Assembly (NCBI GenBank): GCA_900471925.1
Contig: UCGV01000016.1
Location: 119,476-183,475 of the forward strand
DNA: 64,000 nt
Source: Hyphomicrobiales bacterium
GTDB taxonomy: Bacteria > Pseudomonadota > Alphaproteobacteria > Rhizobiales > Rhizobiaceae
Direction: 5' to 3'
Positions 47,673 through 56,385 of this stretch are shown in pieces. A model generated the notes under the pieces. The model saw only the letters and a list, made by a program, of their open reading frames with translations, was not told the origin of the DNA and searched no databases. Position 1 is the first letter of the stretch. The number at the start of each line of letters is the position of its first letter. A program made the translations under genes and the position numbers.

Positions 47673-48607
47673 CGGGCGATCCTCGGATCAAGCCAGGCCT
47701 GTACGATATCGGTGACCAGGAACGTCAGCGAGACGAGGATGGCGAGCGCAATGGTCAGGCCCTGGAGGACGGGGTAGTCGCGGCCGTAGATGCTTTCGAT
47801 CAGAAGGCGGCCGGCACCCGGAACGGCAAAAACCGTTTCGGTGATGACGGCGCCGCCGAACAGCGTGCCGGTCTGCAGGCCGAACAGCGTCACGGTTGAG
47901 ATCAAGGCATTGCGCAGGATATGGCGCATGAGGATGACGCGCGAGCGCAGGCCCTTGGCCGTGGCAAAATCCACATATTCGGCATTCATCACGCCGATGA
48001 TCGAAGAGCGCAGGTTGCGCATCAGCACGGCGGCAAAACTCAGGGCGAGCGTCAATGCCGGCAGGAAGAGATGGTAGATGCGATCGCCGAATGTATCGCC
48101 GTAGCCGCCGACCGGGAAGATCTTCAGCTGTGCGGCAAAGACGGTCAAAAGCACGATGCCGACATAAAAGACCGGCATGGACAGCCCGACCTGGAACGTG
48201 CCTCGGATGATGCTGTCGGGCAGCTGTTCACGTTTCAGCGCGGCGACAAAGGCGAGCGGCACGGCAAGAACGAGGGCGATCACGGCAGACATGACAGTCA
48301 GCATCAGCGTCACCGGCAGGCGCTGCAGGATCAGCGACATGACGGATACTTTCAGGCCGATGGAATTGCCGAGGTCGCCGGTCAGGATGCGTTCGACATA
48401 ATAAAAAAACTGAATGGGGACGGGCTGGTCGAGCCCGAGCTGCCTGTTTATGCGCTCTACATCCGCATCGATGGCGCGGTCGCCGAGCATCGCACTGGCA
48501 GGGTCACCCGGCAGCAGGCGCACGAGGACGAAGGTGACGATGAGAATGAAGATCACCGTCGGGATCATTTGAAGCATGCGGCGAATAATGAAACTGAAAA
48601 GGGGCAA
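47669..48607 (-). CDS. Peptide ABC transporter permease, OppB/DppB-like
   Basis: 312 residues if the TTG at 48607 is used; GGGAG lies six bases before it and family homology starts there (LFSFIIRRMLQMIPTV). A GTG at 48655 would add 16 residues but lies inside a probable intergenic repeat and has no ribosome binding site. VRLLPGDPASAMLGDRAID, LGLDQPVPIQFFYYVERIL and the EAA-type loop FATAKGLRSRVILMRHILRN are typical of the family. Confidence 0.9.
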   Translation of the reverse strand: MPLFSFIIRRMLQMIPTVIFILIVTFVLVRLLPGDPASAMLGDRAIDADVERINRQLGLDQPVPIQFFYYVERILTGDLGNSIGLKVSVMSLILQRLPVTLMLTVMSAVIALVLAVPLAFVAALKREQLPDSIIRGTFQVGLSMPVFYVGIVLLTVFAAQLKIFPVGGYGDTFGDRIYHLFLPALTLALSFAAVLMRNLRSSIIGVMNAEYVDFATAKGLRSRVILMRHILRNALISTVTLFGLQTGTLFGGAVITETVFAVPGAGRLLIESIYGRDYPVLQGLTIALAILVSLTFLVTDIVQAWLDPRIAR

Positions 48608-48625
48608 TAGCCGCTCCCGGTCTTC

Positions 48626-48733
48626 CTCTAGAGCGCTGCGCGTCCGTTCGGACACACAAGAGACGTTCCAACTCTTTGAATCTACGCATCCGGTTTTCAG
48701 AAAATCTGTTACGGTTTCTGGCCGATACTGTAG
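48626..48733. repeat. Probable degenerate rhizobial intergenic palindromic repeat
   Basis: The stretch begins CTCTAGAGCGCTGCGCGTCC, has a GTCC-GTTC-GGAC hairpin at its front and continues with TTTGAATCTACGCATC and an AAAATCTGT block. From memory this layout resembles repeats scattered between genes in Rhizobium genomes. No second copy is in the window, so the call rests on recognition and must be checked. It fills the gap between the binding-protein and OppB-like genes. Confidence 0.45.
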
Positions 48734-48743
48734 TCGAAAAGGC

Positions 48744-48767
48744 CGCGGGCCTCAGGGGAGGCCCGCG
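48744..48767 (-). terminator. Intra-operon hairpin after the locus C binding-protein gene
   Basis: CGCGGGCCT (48744-48752) pairs perfectly with AGGCCCGCG (48759-48767), six-base loop. On the minus strand GGCCTTTTCG follows. It sits 19 bases after the binding-protein stop and would favour the receptor message over the permeases. Confidence 0.6.
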
Positions 48768-48786
48768 CAGCAGGCTGGGTCAGAGA

Positions 48787-50364
48787 TTACTTGTCCTTCC
48801 AGGTCTTGGCGAAGATGTTGTTGCCAAGCGGGATCTGGAGGAAGCCGTGGACCTTCTTGCTGAGCGCGACCGGGTAGGGCGTCTCATAGAGCGGTACGGT
48901 CGGTCCTTCGGTATTATAGATATCCTGCATTTTCGTGTATTGCTCGGCGCGCTTCTTCGGATCCATTTCCTTCTGGGAGTCTTCGAAGAGCTTGTCAGCT
49001 TCGTCGTTCTTCCAGCCGGTGTGCAACGCGTCGATCGTCTTGGAATAGACGAAGTAGGAAGTGATTTCGTTCGGGTCGGCGATATCGTCGGTCCAGGCCG
49101 CGTTGCGCATCACGAAGGTGCCGTCGCGGTACTGCTGGGTGCGGGTCGGATTGTCGACTTGCTGCAGTTCAAGCTTGATGCCGATTTGCGACCACATCTG
49201 CTGGAGTGCGGTCGAGATGCCGATTTCGTCCTGATTACCTGCCAGCACGAGAATGCTCGTCGAGAAGCCGTTTTCAAAACCTGCTTCCTTCATCAGGCTC
49301 TTCGCCTTTTCAAGGTCGTAGGGGTAGAGCGGCTTGTCGCCGACATGCAGCGGGGTCGCCGTCGACATGTAGGAGGTCTGCGGCGTGCCGACGCCGTGGG
49401 TGACGATCTGGATGATCGCGTCCTTGTTGACAGCGTAGTTCATCGCCTGGCGAACCTTGGCGTTGGACAGCGGATTATCCTTGCCGGCAAGCTGCGGGCG
49501 AACGTTGAGCGTGATGTATTCGACGCGCGTGGAGGGGAAAAGTTCCATGTCGATATTATCGGCAGACTTCAGTTCGCTGACACGGGAATAGGGAATGAAC
49601 TCGGCGCCGTCGATCTCGCCGGACGTCAGCTTCAGAATGCGGGTCGCATCGTCGGGGATAAGCTCGAAGTCGATGCCGTCGAGATAGGGCAGGGGTTTGC
49701 CGTCTTCGCCCTTGCCCCAGTAGTATTCATTGCGCACAAGCTTCATGCTGGAACCGCGGTCCCAGGATTTCAGCACGAAAGGACCGGAGCCGACAGGATG
49801 TTCACCGAAGGCCTTGGCTTTTTCCTCGTCGGTTGCACCCGGCGAAGCTTCGAAAGCCTTCTCCGGCATGATGCCGGTATTGAAGACCGTCAGCGCTGCA
49901 AGGATGGCCGGATCCGGGTGCTTGAGCTTGATGACAACAGTCTTGTCGCCCTCGGTCGTCACGTCATCGATGGACTCGATCATGAAGCCCCAGATGCCGT
50001 TATCCTTCTTTGATGCTCGCTTCAGCGACCAGGCGACATCGGCGGGGGTGATCGGCGTACCGTCAGAGAACTTGATCCCGTCACGCAGAGTGAGGGTTAC
50101 GCTCTTGCCATCGTCCGCGAGTTTATAGTCGCTGGCGAGACCCGGCTGTACGCCCTTGCCATCGTCTGTCGGCAGGAGCAGAGTGTCGTAGAGGTTGGAC
50201 AGGATCCAGATGTCGACATTGGCGTCGTTCAGGACCGGATCCAGGAAAAGGCTGTCGGCGTAGCGGCCATAGGTCAGCGTGCCGCCCCGCTCCAGGGCGA
50301 ATGCTGAAACACTTGTGCCGAGTAAAACTGCAGCGGCTACGGCCGCACGAGCGATCGTTCTCAT
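48787..50364 (-). CDS. Periplasmic peptide-binding protein, family 5
   Basis: 525 residues with a signal peptide of about 23 residues (cleavage near AFA-LE). Family 5 features: GGTLTYGRYADSLFLDPVLN, VQPGLASDYKLADDGKSVTL, FSDGTPITPADVAWSLKRA and VGSGPFVLKSWDRG. It is the first gene of the locus C importer operon, divergent from the GntR gene, with a GGGGA site before the ATG. It would feed the OppBCDF-type importer below it. Confidence 0.93.
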   Translation of the reverse strand: MRTIARAAVAAAVLLGTSVSAFALERGGTLTYGRYADSLFLDPVLNDANVDIWILSNLYDTLLLPTDDGKGVQPGLASDYKLADDGKSVTLTLRDGIKFSDGTPITPADVAWSLKRASKKDNGIWGFMIESIDDVTTEGDKTVVIKLKHPDPAILAALTVFNTGIMPEKAFEASPGATDEEKAKAFGEHPVGSGPFVLKSWDRGSSMKLVRNEYYWGKGEDGKPLPYLDGIDFELIPDDATRILKLTSGEIDGAEFIPYSRVSELKSADNIDMELFPSTRVEYITLNVRPQLAGKDNPLSNAKVRQAMNYAVNKDAIIQIVTHGVGTPQTSYMSTATPLHVGDKPLYPYDLEKAKSLMKEAGFENGFSTSILVLAGNQDEIGISTALQQMWSQIGIKLELQQVDNPTRTQQYRDGTFVMRNAAWTDDIADPNEITSYFVYSKTIDALHTGWKNDEADKLFEDSQKEMDPKKRAEQYTKMQDIYNTEGPTVPLYETPYPVALSKKVHGFLQIPLGNNIFAKTWKDK

Positions 50365-50492
50365 ATCATTCCCCTTTTATGGACATTAACTGTTCTTATT
50401 GGCTATAACGATTTCATGCGGAAAATAGCCTGTCAACTGATTTTTAAGCGAAGTCATTAAGACGCTTGACTTGTCTGAGCGCCGGTTTCACG

Positions 50493-50516
50493 ATAACCGT
50501 TATGGTGTTCTATAAC
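50493..50516. promoter_or_regulatory. ATAAC/GTTAT operator cluster between binding-protein and GntR genes
   Basis: ATAAC-C-GTTAT at 50493-50503 is a tight dyad, and a further ATAAC at 50512-50516 gives GTTAT-N8-ATAAC. A matching CTATAAC occurs at 50403-50409, close to the binding-protein start. Repeated half-sites in a divergent promoter suit control of both operons by the GntR protein. Confidence 0.5.
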
Positions 50517-50537
50517 AGATAGCGCCGAACGGGTTTC

Positions 50538-51548
50538 ATGGATTTTTTCATCGACCGGGATCTGCCTGTGCCCTTGCGCACGCAGCTTCAGGGCCTCATC
50601 GAATATGGTATCGCCTGCGGTGAGCTGGCTCCGGGGGAGGCACTTCCCTCGGTTCGCGAGCTTGCCGAGAAAGTGGGGGTTGCGCCGATGACGGTCAGCC
50701 AGGTCTATGCCGACCTCAAGGCGGCGGGTCTCATCGATACGCGTCCCGGTTCCGGTACCTTCGTCAGCGACAGCCACCAGGCGCGGCTTGCGGGGCGGGC
50801 GGATGTGACCGAACTGCACCGCCAGATTGACCATCTGATCGACGAAAGCCTGCGGCTCGGCATTCGCTCGTCGGATCTGGTGTCGCTCGTCAATACCCGC
50901 GCCTTCTATCGCGACAGTATCGGGCCGCGGCTGCGTATCGTCATGATCGGCATATTTCAGGATGCTACGGCAAGTTACGCCCGCTTCATCGCCGCCCGTC
51001 TTGGCCGCGAGGTGACTGTCGAACCGCTGACCGTTTCAGCGATCGAGCGTAATCCGGCTGCCAAGGCGCGTGCCAATTCCGCCGATCTTGCCATTACGTT
51101 CGCCAATCGCCATCGCGAAGTGGCAACTTTGGTGCCGAATACAAAGGTGGTGACGATCAGCTTTACGCCGTCGGAGGAGACGCGCAGGGCGCTGGCCTCG
51201 CTTGATTCACTGGCGTCGATCGCGGTTGTCTCGCGTTTCCCGGATTTTTTGCCGATCATGAAGAGCGGCGTGCAGCGTTTTGCGCCGCATGTCAGCGAAA
51301 TCACGGCCACCACGCTGGAGGCGCCGGGTCTTGAGGCGCTGCTTGCCAGTGTTTCCGTAGTTATCTACGCGTCGGGCGCTGAAAGCGTGACCGAGCTTCT
51401 GCCTACTGGAATGCAGGCAATCGAATACCGTCACGCACCAGATACGGGCGATATCGAAAGGGTGATCGTGCCGATCATCCGAGCGGACGGCGCCTCCTCC
51501 GGGCGCGAGGAAAATTCCAAAGAAAATCAAATTGATGCAAAGGTCTAG
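50538..51548 (+). CDS. GntR-family regulator with an unassigned C-terminal domain
   Basis: 336 residues. The N-terminal winged helix (about 1-75) is clearly GntR: LPSVRELAEKVGVAPMTVSQ and the wing IDTRPGSGTFVSDS. The remaining 250 residues are not UTRA, FCD or an aminotransferase (MocR) domain. They read like an alternating alpha/beta ligand-binding fold (LRIVMIGIFQDATASYARF, ADLAITFANRH, VVIYASGAESVTELLP). It heads the creatininase operon (14-base gap) and is divergent from the importer, so it probably regulates both. Confidence 0.8.
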   Translation: MDFFIDRDLPVPLRTQLQGLIEYGIACGELAPGEALPSVRELAEKVGVAPMTVSQVYADLKAAGLIDTRPGSGTFVSDSHQARLAGRADVTELHRQIDHLIDESLRLGIRSSDLVSLVNTRAFYRDSIGPRLRIVMIGIFQDATASYARFIAARLGREVTVEPLTVSAIERNPAAKARANSADLAITFANRHREVATLVPNTKVVTISFTPSEETRRALASLDSLASIAVVSRFPDFLPIMKSGVQRFAPHVSEITATTLEAPGLEALLASVSVVIYASGAESVTELLPTGMQAIEYRHAPDTGDIERVIVPIIRADGASSGREENSKENQIDAKV

Positions 51549-51562
51549 GAAAGGCAGAAGAG

Positions 51563-52264
51563 ATGAGAGTATCTGAGTCCAACTGGCAGCAGATCGAAAC
51601 CTATCTGAAAACCGATGACCGGGCGATCCTGCCGCTCGGAAGCACAGAGCAGCATGCCGGCCTGTCGCTCTCGGTGGATTCCATTCTGTCCGAGAAGGTG
51701 GCGGCTGATGCCGCAGCTCCCCTCGGCATACCCGTCTTTCCAGTCGTGGCCTATGGCATCACGCCTTACTTCCTGTCCTATCCCGGGACGATCAGCATTC
51801 GCCAGGAAACCTACATAAGCCTGGTCCGCGATATTCTTGATGGTCTGAGACGGCAAGGCTTCCGCCGCATTTTGATCGTCAACGGCCATGGCGGCAACCA
51901 GCCGGCCGGCAGCATGGCGATCGAATGGATGGCCGATAATCCGGATACTGCGGTCAAGTTCCACAACTGGTGGAATTCGCCGAAGACTTTCGCCAAGGTG
52001 CAGGAAATCGATACCGTCGCCTCGCATGCTTCGTGGATGGAAAACTTCCCCTGGACCCGTCTTGAAGGCGTCAAGCAGCCGACGCAGCAGAAACCGATGA
52101 TCGATCTCGCCCGCATGCGCGTCATGTCGCCGGATGCCGTTAAAGCCTATCTCGGCGACGGCAATTTCGGTGGTTACTACGAACGGCCGGATGAGGAGAT
52201 GCAGGCAATCTGGGATGTGGCCGTCGAGGAAACCCGGGCGCTTCTCGAAGGAGGCTGGGCATGA
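51563..52264 (+). CDS. Creatininase-family amidohydrolase
   Basis: 233 residues, the usual size of the family. Metal-binding motifs: LPLGSTEQHAGLSLSVDS (Glu and His), and the NGHGGNQPAG segment. The family includes creatininase, mycofactocin MftE and FAPy deformylase, all opening or cleaving cyclic or formyl amides with two metals. This member is likely a lactam- or amide-hydrolysing enzyme; the substrate cannot be named. Its stop overlaps the reductase start (ATGA). Confidence 0.87.
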   Translation: MRVSESNWQQIETYLKTDDRAILPLGSTEQHAGLSLSVDSILSEKVAADAAAPLGIPVFPVVAYGITPYFLSYPGTISIRQETYISLVRDILDGLRRQGFRRILIVNGHGGNQPAGSMAIEWMADNPDTAVKFHNWWNSPKTFAKVQEIDTVASHASWMENFPWTRLEGVKQPTQQKPMIDLARMRVMSPDAVKAYLGDGNFGGYYERPDEEMQAIWDVAVEETRALLEGGWA

Positions 52265-53277
52265 GCGAGCCGATCCTGATCTGGGGCGCCGGTGCAATCG
52301 GCGGCACGCTGGGCGCCGCCTTCATTCGCGCCGGCAACGAGGTGATCTTCGTCGATAGTGCCAAGGAGCATGTCGATGCCATCAACGAAAAGGGCCTGAA
52401 GATCGTCGGCCCGATCTTCGAGGACGTGGTGCGGGCCAAGGCCTATCTCCCTGAAGAGCTGGAAGGCACCTATGGACGCACCTTCCTTTGCGTAAAGGCT
52501 CATCACACCGAGGATGCGGCGCATATGCTCGTCGAGCATCTTGCCTCCGACGGTTATGTCGTCTCGGCTCAGAACGGTCTCAACGAGCGAGTGATTTCCC
52601 GTATCGTCGGTGAACACAGGGTGATCGGCTGCTTCGTCAATTTCGGCGCCGACTATCTTGAGCCCGGTGTGGTGCAATATAGCGGCCATGGCGCCGTGGT
52701 CATCGGCGAACTCGACGGAAGATTTACCGATCGCGCCGAGGATATCTACGAACTGATGAAGCAGTTCGAGCCGAAAGCCTTGATCACCAACAACATCTGG
52801 GGCTTCCTCTGGGGCAAGCTGATCTATGGTGCACTGCTCTTCGGCACTGCCCTGACGAATGACAGCATTGCCGACGTGTTGGATAATCCGACCGCTCGGC
52901 CGGTTCTGCGCAAGCTGGCGCTGGAAGTCGCGACGGTGGCGGCGATCAACAATATCAAGCCGGAGGCTTTCGACGGCTTCGACCCGGCAGCCTTCGGTCC
53001 GCTGGCGACAGCCGAACAGACCAATAAATCCTTCGACGATATGTCGGTCCACAATCGAAAATCTGTAAAGTCGCATTCCGGTATCTGGCGTGACCTCGCC
53101 GTGCGCAAGCGCAAGACCGAGGTCGATGCGCAGGTGCTGCCGGTCGTCGAGATCGGCCAGGAATCACGCGTTCCGACGCCACTTGCCGCTCGCGTCATTT
53201 CCATGATCCACGAGATAGAGGACGGCAAACGGCCGCTCGCAATGGCCAATATCGAAGAGCTTGCGAGGGTCGCATGA
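52261..53277 (+). CDS. Ketopantoate reductase-like (PanE/ApbA) dehydrogenase
   Basis: 338 residues. N-terminal Rossmann nucleotide loop GAGAIGGTLGAAFIRAGNEV, then the C-terminal helical domain with NNIWGFLWGKLIYGALLFG, the region that carries the catalytic Lys in PanE. Homologues outside pantothenate synthesis reduce other 2-keto acids. The operon context (creatininase, SDR, peptidases) and tight overlaps on both sides argue for a catabolic rather than vitamin role. Confidence 0.87.
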   Translation: MSEPILIWGAGAIGGTLGAAFIRAGNEVIFVDSAKEHVDAINEKGLKIVGPIFEDVVRAKAYLPEELEGTYGRTFLCVKAHHTEDAAHMLVEHLASDGYVVSAQNGLNERVISRIVGEHRVIGCFVNFGADYLEPGVVQYSGHGAVVIGELDGRFTDRAEDIYELMKQFEPKALITNNIWGFLWGKLIYGALLFGTALTNDSIADVLDNPTARPVLRKLALEVATVAAINNIKPEAFDGFDPAAFGPLATAEQTNKSFDDMSVHNRKSVKSHSGIWRDLAVRKRKTEVDAQVLPVVEIGQESRVPTPLAARVISMIHEIEDGKRPLAMANIEELARVA

Positions 53278-54020
53278 ATATCTCTTTTGAGGGAAAAGTC
53301 GTCGTCGTTACCGGTGCGGCCCATGGCTTCGGCCGGACGATTGCACAGGGTTTTGCAAGCCGCGGCGCGCGGGTTCACGCCTGCGACGTGAATATGGCGG
53401 GGCTGGAAGAAACCGTGAAACTTTGCGGTGAAAAGACCACCGCACATGTGCTCGATGTCGGCAACCGCACTGATGTGCAGGCACTGGTCCCGACCTTCGG
53501 TGAGGTCGATATCCTCGTCAACAATGCTGGCGGCGTGCGCGGCCAAGTCGGGCGGCCGATCGAGGAGATTTCCGAAAGCGATTGGCAGACGATCTTCGAT
53601 GTCAATCTCTCGGGCGCCTTCTTCATGGCGCAGGCGGTTGCTCCCGCCATGAAAAACCGAAAGGCTGGTCGCATCATCAACATTTCGAGTGGCGCAGGCC
53701 TCGGTATTTCGCTGACCGGCATCCAGGCCTATGCCAGCGCCAAGGCGGGTCAGATCGGTCTTACACGCCAGCTTGCCCACGAGCTCGGGCCCTGGGGTAT
53801 CACGGTCAACAATGTGGCGCCTGGCTTTGTGCGATCCAACCCGACCACCGAGCGCCAGTGGGATGCGATGGGTGAGGAGGGGCAGGCCCGGCTTCTGCAG
53901 AATATCGCGCTGAAGCGCCTCGGCCTGCCGGAGGATATCGCCGCGATGGTGATGTTCTTCGCCTCCGACTATGCCGGTTGGATCTCCGGCCAGGTCATCA
54001 GCGTGGACGGCGGCAAATGA
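53274..54020 (+). CDS. Short-chain dehydrogenase/reductase
   Basis: 248 residues, classical SDR: cofactor loop VVTGAAHGFGRTIAQG, NNAGG, catalytic Ser in ISSGAG and Tyr-x3-Lys in YASAKAG, and C-terminal YAGWISGQVISVDGGK. An Asp-Val after the second strand (HACDVNMAG) suggests NAD rather than NADP. Overlaps of four bases with the reductase and the M20 gene. Would oxidise or reduce an alcohol/ketone intermediate. Confidence 0.9.
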   Translation: MNISFEGKVVVVTGAAHGFGRTIAQGFASRGARVHACDVNMAGLEETVKLCGEKTTAHVLDVGNRTDVQALVPTFGEVDILVNNAGGVRGQVGRPIEEISESDWQTIFDVNLSGAFFMAQAVAPAMKNRKAGRIINISSGAGLGISLTGIQAYASAKAGQIGLTRQLAHELGPWGITVNNVAPGFVRSNPTTERQWDAMGEEGQARLLQNIALKRLGLPEDIAAMVMFFASDYAGWISGQVISVDGGK

Positions 54021-55390
54021 GCGTCGAGACCTATCTGGAAGAGAATTATCCGGCCGCCCTCGATGATCTCAAGGCTTTCTGCCGCATCCCGAGCGTCAGT
54101 ACCGATCCAGCTTTTGCAGAGGGTATCCGACAGGCTGCGGCATTTGTGGCCGATCGCCTGCGCAAGGCAGGTTTCTCCGCTGTCGAAATGCTCGATACCG
54201 GCGGCCATCCGGCCGTTTATGGCGAAATCCTCTCCGATCCCGCTCTGCCGACCTATCTCGTCTACGGCCACTATGATGTCCAGCCGCCGGATCCTCTTGA
54301 GAAATGGAAAACGCCACCTTTCGAACCGGACGAACGCGATGGCAGGCTCTACGCGCGCGGCGTATCGGACGACAAGGGGCCGCTGCTGATCCCGATCATT
54401 GTCGCCGAGGCCTTCATGCGCGTCGAAGGGCGATTGCCGGTCAATCTGAAGGTGCTGATCGAGGGTGAAGAAGAATCCGGCAGCCCGCATTTCGCTCCGA
54501 CGCTTGAAAAATACCGCGAAAAGCTGCGCTGCGATCTCGTGCTCTCCGCCGATGGTGCCATGTGGCGCCCGGACAAGCCGTCGATAACGGTGGCCAGCCG
54601 TGGACTGGCAGCCCTCGACGTCACCATCACCGGTGCTGCGAAAGACCTGCATTCCGGCCGTCACGGCGGCAGCGCGCCGAACCCGATTGCAGCCCTTGCG
54701 GCTTTGCTGGCCTCCATGCACGGTCCGGATGGACGGGTCACCGTCGAAGGCTTCCTCGATGGCGCCACACCGCCCGATCCGAAAATCATCACCGCGATCG
54801 AAGCGTCACAATTCGACAGCGCGGCTTATTATCGCGAGATAGGCGTCGCCGGCGGTGATCCGATCGCCAGCGGTCGTGAATTGCTGATCCGACAGTGGCT
54901 GGAGCCGACGCTGGAATTCAACGGTATCTGGGGTGGCTATCAGGGCAAGGGCACGAAGACGGTCATACCAAACATGGCAAGTGTGAAGATCACCTGCCGC
55001 CTTGTCGCCGGCCAGAAGCCGGATGTGGTGATCGCCGCTATCACTCGTCATCTGCAGGAGCGCCTGCCGAAAGGGTTCACGCTTGATATCCATGGCCACG
55101 GGCCGGGCAGCGAAGCCGATTTCGTCGATCCCAGCCTGCCGGCGCTGAAGATTTCCGAGGAGGTCCTCGGCGAATTGCTGGGTGCAAAGCCCTTGCGCGT
55201 CGCCATGGGGGCGACGATCCCGATCGGCAGCGCCTTTCGCAAATATCTGGGCAGCCCCTCGATCTTCTTCTCCTTCTCGACGGCGGACGAGGACTATCAT
55301 GCCCCGAACGAATTCCTCCGGCTTGGAAATTTCAAGCTGGGAATGCGGGCCTGGACGATGCTTCTGAGGCGGCTTGCCACCGCCGCCTGA
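54017..55390 (+). CDS. M20-family metallopeptidase (dipeptidase/deacylase)
   Basis: 457 residues from the ATG at 54017 (ATGA overlap with the SDR stop). Two-metal motifs: VYGHYDVQPPD (HxD), GVSDDKGP (bridging Asp), IEGEEESGS (catalytic Glu pair), LHSGRHGGSAPNP and the terminal HAPNEF. Cytoplasmic. M20 members of this length (CNDP/DapE-like) cleave dipeptides such as carnosine-like compounds or N-acyl amino acids. It fits the peptide importer on the other side of the GntR gene. Confidence 0.92.
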   Translation: MSVETYLEENYPAALDDLKAFCRIPSVSTDPAFAEGIRQAAAFVADRLRKAGFSAVEMLDTGGHPAVYGEILSDPALPTYLVYGHYDVQPPDPLEKWKTPPFEPDERDGRLYARGVSDDKGPLLIPIIVAEAFMRVEGRLPVNLKVLIEGEEESGSPHFAPTLEKYREKLRCDLVLSADGAMWRPDKPSITVASRGLAALDVTITGAAKDLHSGRHGGSAPNPIAALAALLASMHGPDGRVTVEGFLDGATPPDPKIITAIEASQFDSAAYYREIGVAGGDPIASGRELLIRQWLEPTLEFNGIWGGYQGKGTKTVIPNMASVKITCRLVAGQKPDVVIAAITRHLQERLPKGFTLDIHGHGPGSEADFVDPSLPALKISEEVLGELLGAKPLRVAMGATIPIGSAFRKYLGSPSIFFSFSTADEDYHAPNEFLRLGNFKLGMRAWTMLLRRLATAA

Positions 55391-55443
55391 ACGAAACCAA
55401 GACGAAGAGAACACCAACACCGCTATTGACGGAGGATCTTTCG

Positions 55444-56361
55444 ATGACGTCCTTGCCTGCCCTGCGCAGCGGAAAACCGCGGTCGGAATTCGGTCACGTC
55501 CGCCCGACGAGGGAACTCGAAATCCCCTTCGCGATCATCGAAGGCGCGGAGGAGGGACCGTGCCTGCTCGTCACCGCTGGCGTTCACGGCTCTGAATTCT
55601 GCTCGATCGAGGCTGCCGTCCGCTTGATGAAAACGCAGCCGGAGGAGATCAAGGGCACGCTCATCGTGCTGCCGATCCTGAATGTCGAGGCCTTCCACCG
55701 CCGTAACATCTACATCATGCCGCAGGACGGCAAGAACCTGAACCGCATGTTTCCGGGCAAGCCCGACGGGACGACCAGCGAGCAACTGGCGCATTGGCTG
55801 GTTAGCGAGGTGTTTCCGAAGGCCGATGCCTATATCGATTGCCACGGCGGCGATCTCGACGAGGGCCTGGCGCCGTTTACGATCTTCCCGGCGGGCTGCG
55901 AAAAATCGCAGGCGTTGGCGGCTGCCTTCGGCATCAAGGTAGCCGTTGCGGCAGGCGGCTCGGGATACTCGGTCGACGCGTCCCACAAGCTCGGCATTCC
56001 GAGCATCCTGCCTGAGGTGAGCGGTAACGGCCTGTGGGGCGAGGCGACAGTGCGGCAAATGACGGATGGTATTCGTCGTGTCATGCAGCATATTGGTATG
56101 CTGCCGGGCGAAGCACCGGTAACCGAGCTCGACGTTGTCACCATGTGGGTGCCGGCGGCACCGGTGACGGGGCTGTGGTATCCGAAGAAAGATCTCGGCG
56201 AGCCGGTGGCGATGGGTGAATTGCTCGGTGAAATCAAGACAGTGTTCGGCGAGACGCTGGCGACTATCCATTCCGAGAAGACGGGATTCATTCTCTATCG
56301 GCTGACGAGCCTTTCGGTAAACGAGAAGGAAGCCTTGCTCGGTGTCGGCACGTCGGCATAA
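55444..56361 (+). CDS. Succinylglutamate desuccinylase/aspartoacylase-family hydrolase
   Basis: 305 residues from the ATG at 55444, eight bases after GGAGG. Zinc motif GVHGSEFCSIEAA (HxxE), NRMFPGKPDGT and DCHGGDLDEG with the third ligand, the pattern of AstE/AspA proteins in the M14 superfamily. These remove acyl groups from N-acyl amino acids; DoeB in ectoine breakdown is one example. It has a 53-base gap from the M20 gene, so it may be translated independently within the same transcript. Confidence 0.88.
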   Translation: MTSLPALRSGKPRSEFGHVRPTRELEIPFAIIEGAEEGPCLLVTAGVHGSEFCSIEAAVRLMKTQPEEIKGTLIVLPILNVEAFHRRNIYIMPQDGKNLNRMFPGKPDGTTSEQLAHWLVSEVFPKADAYIDCHGGDLDEGLAPFTIFPAGCEKSQALAAAFGIKVAVAAGGSGYSVDASHKLGIPSILPEVSGNGLWGEATVRQMTDGIRRVMQHIGMLPGEAPVTELDVVTMWVPAAPVTGLWYPKKDLGEPVAMGELLGEIKTVFGETLATIHSEKTGFILYRLTSLSVNEKEALLGVGTSA

Positions 56362-56385
56362 ACAATTTGAAAGAGAAATTCCTGC

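Noticed and set aside
48676..50013. 445-codon open frame opposite the locus C binding protein
   Set aside because: Shadow of a clear signal-peptide-bearing family 5 protein; no recognisable features of its own.
52261..53277. panE of pantothenate synthesis
   Set aside because: Overlapping genes on both sides are catabolic, and no panB or panC is near; a paralogue with another keto substrate is more likely.
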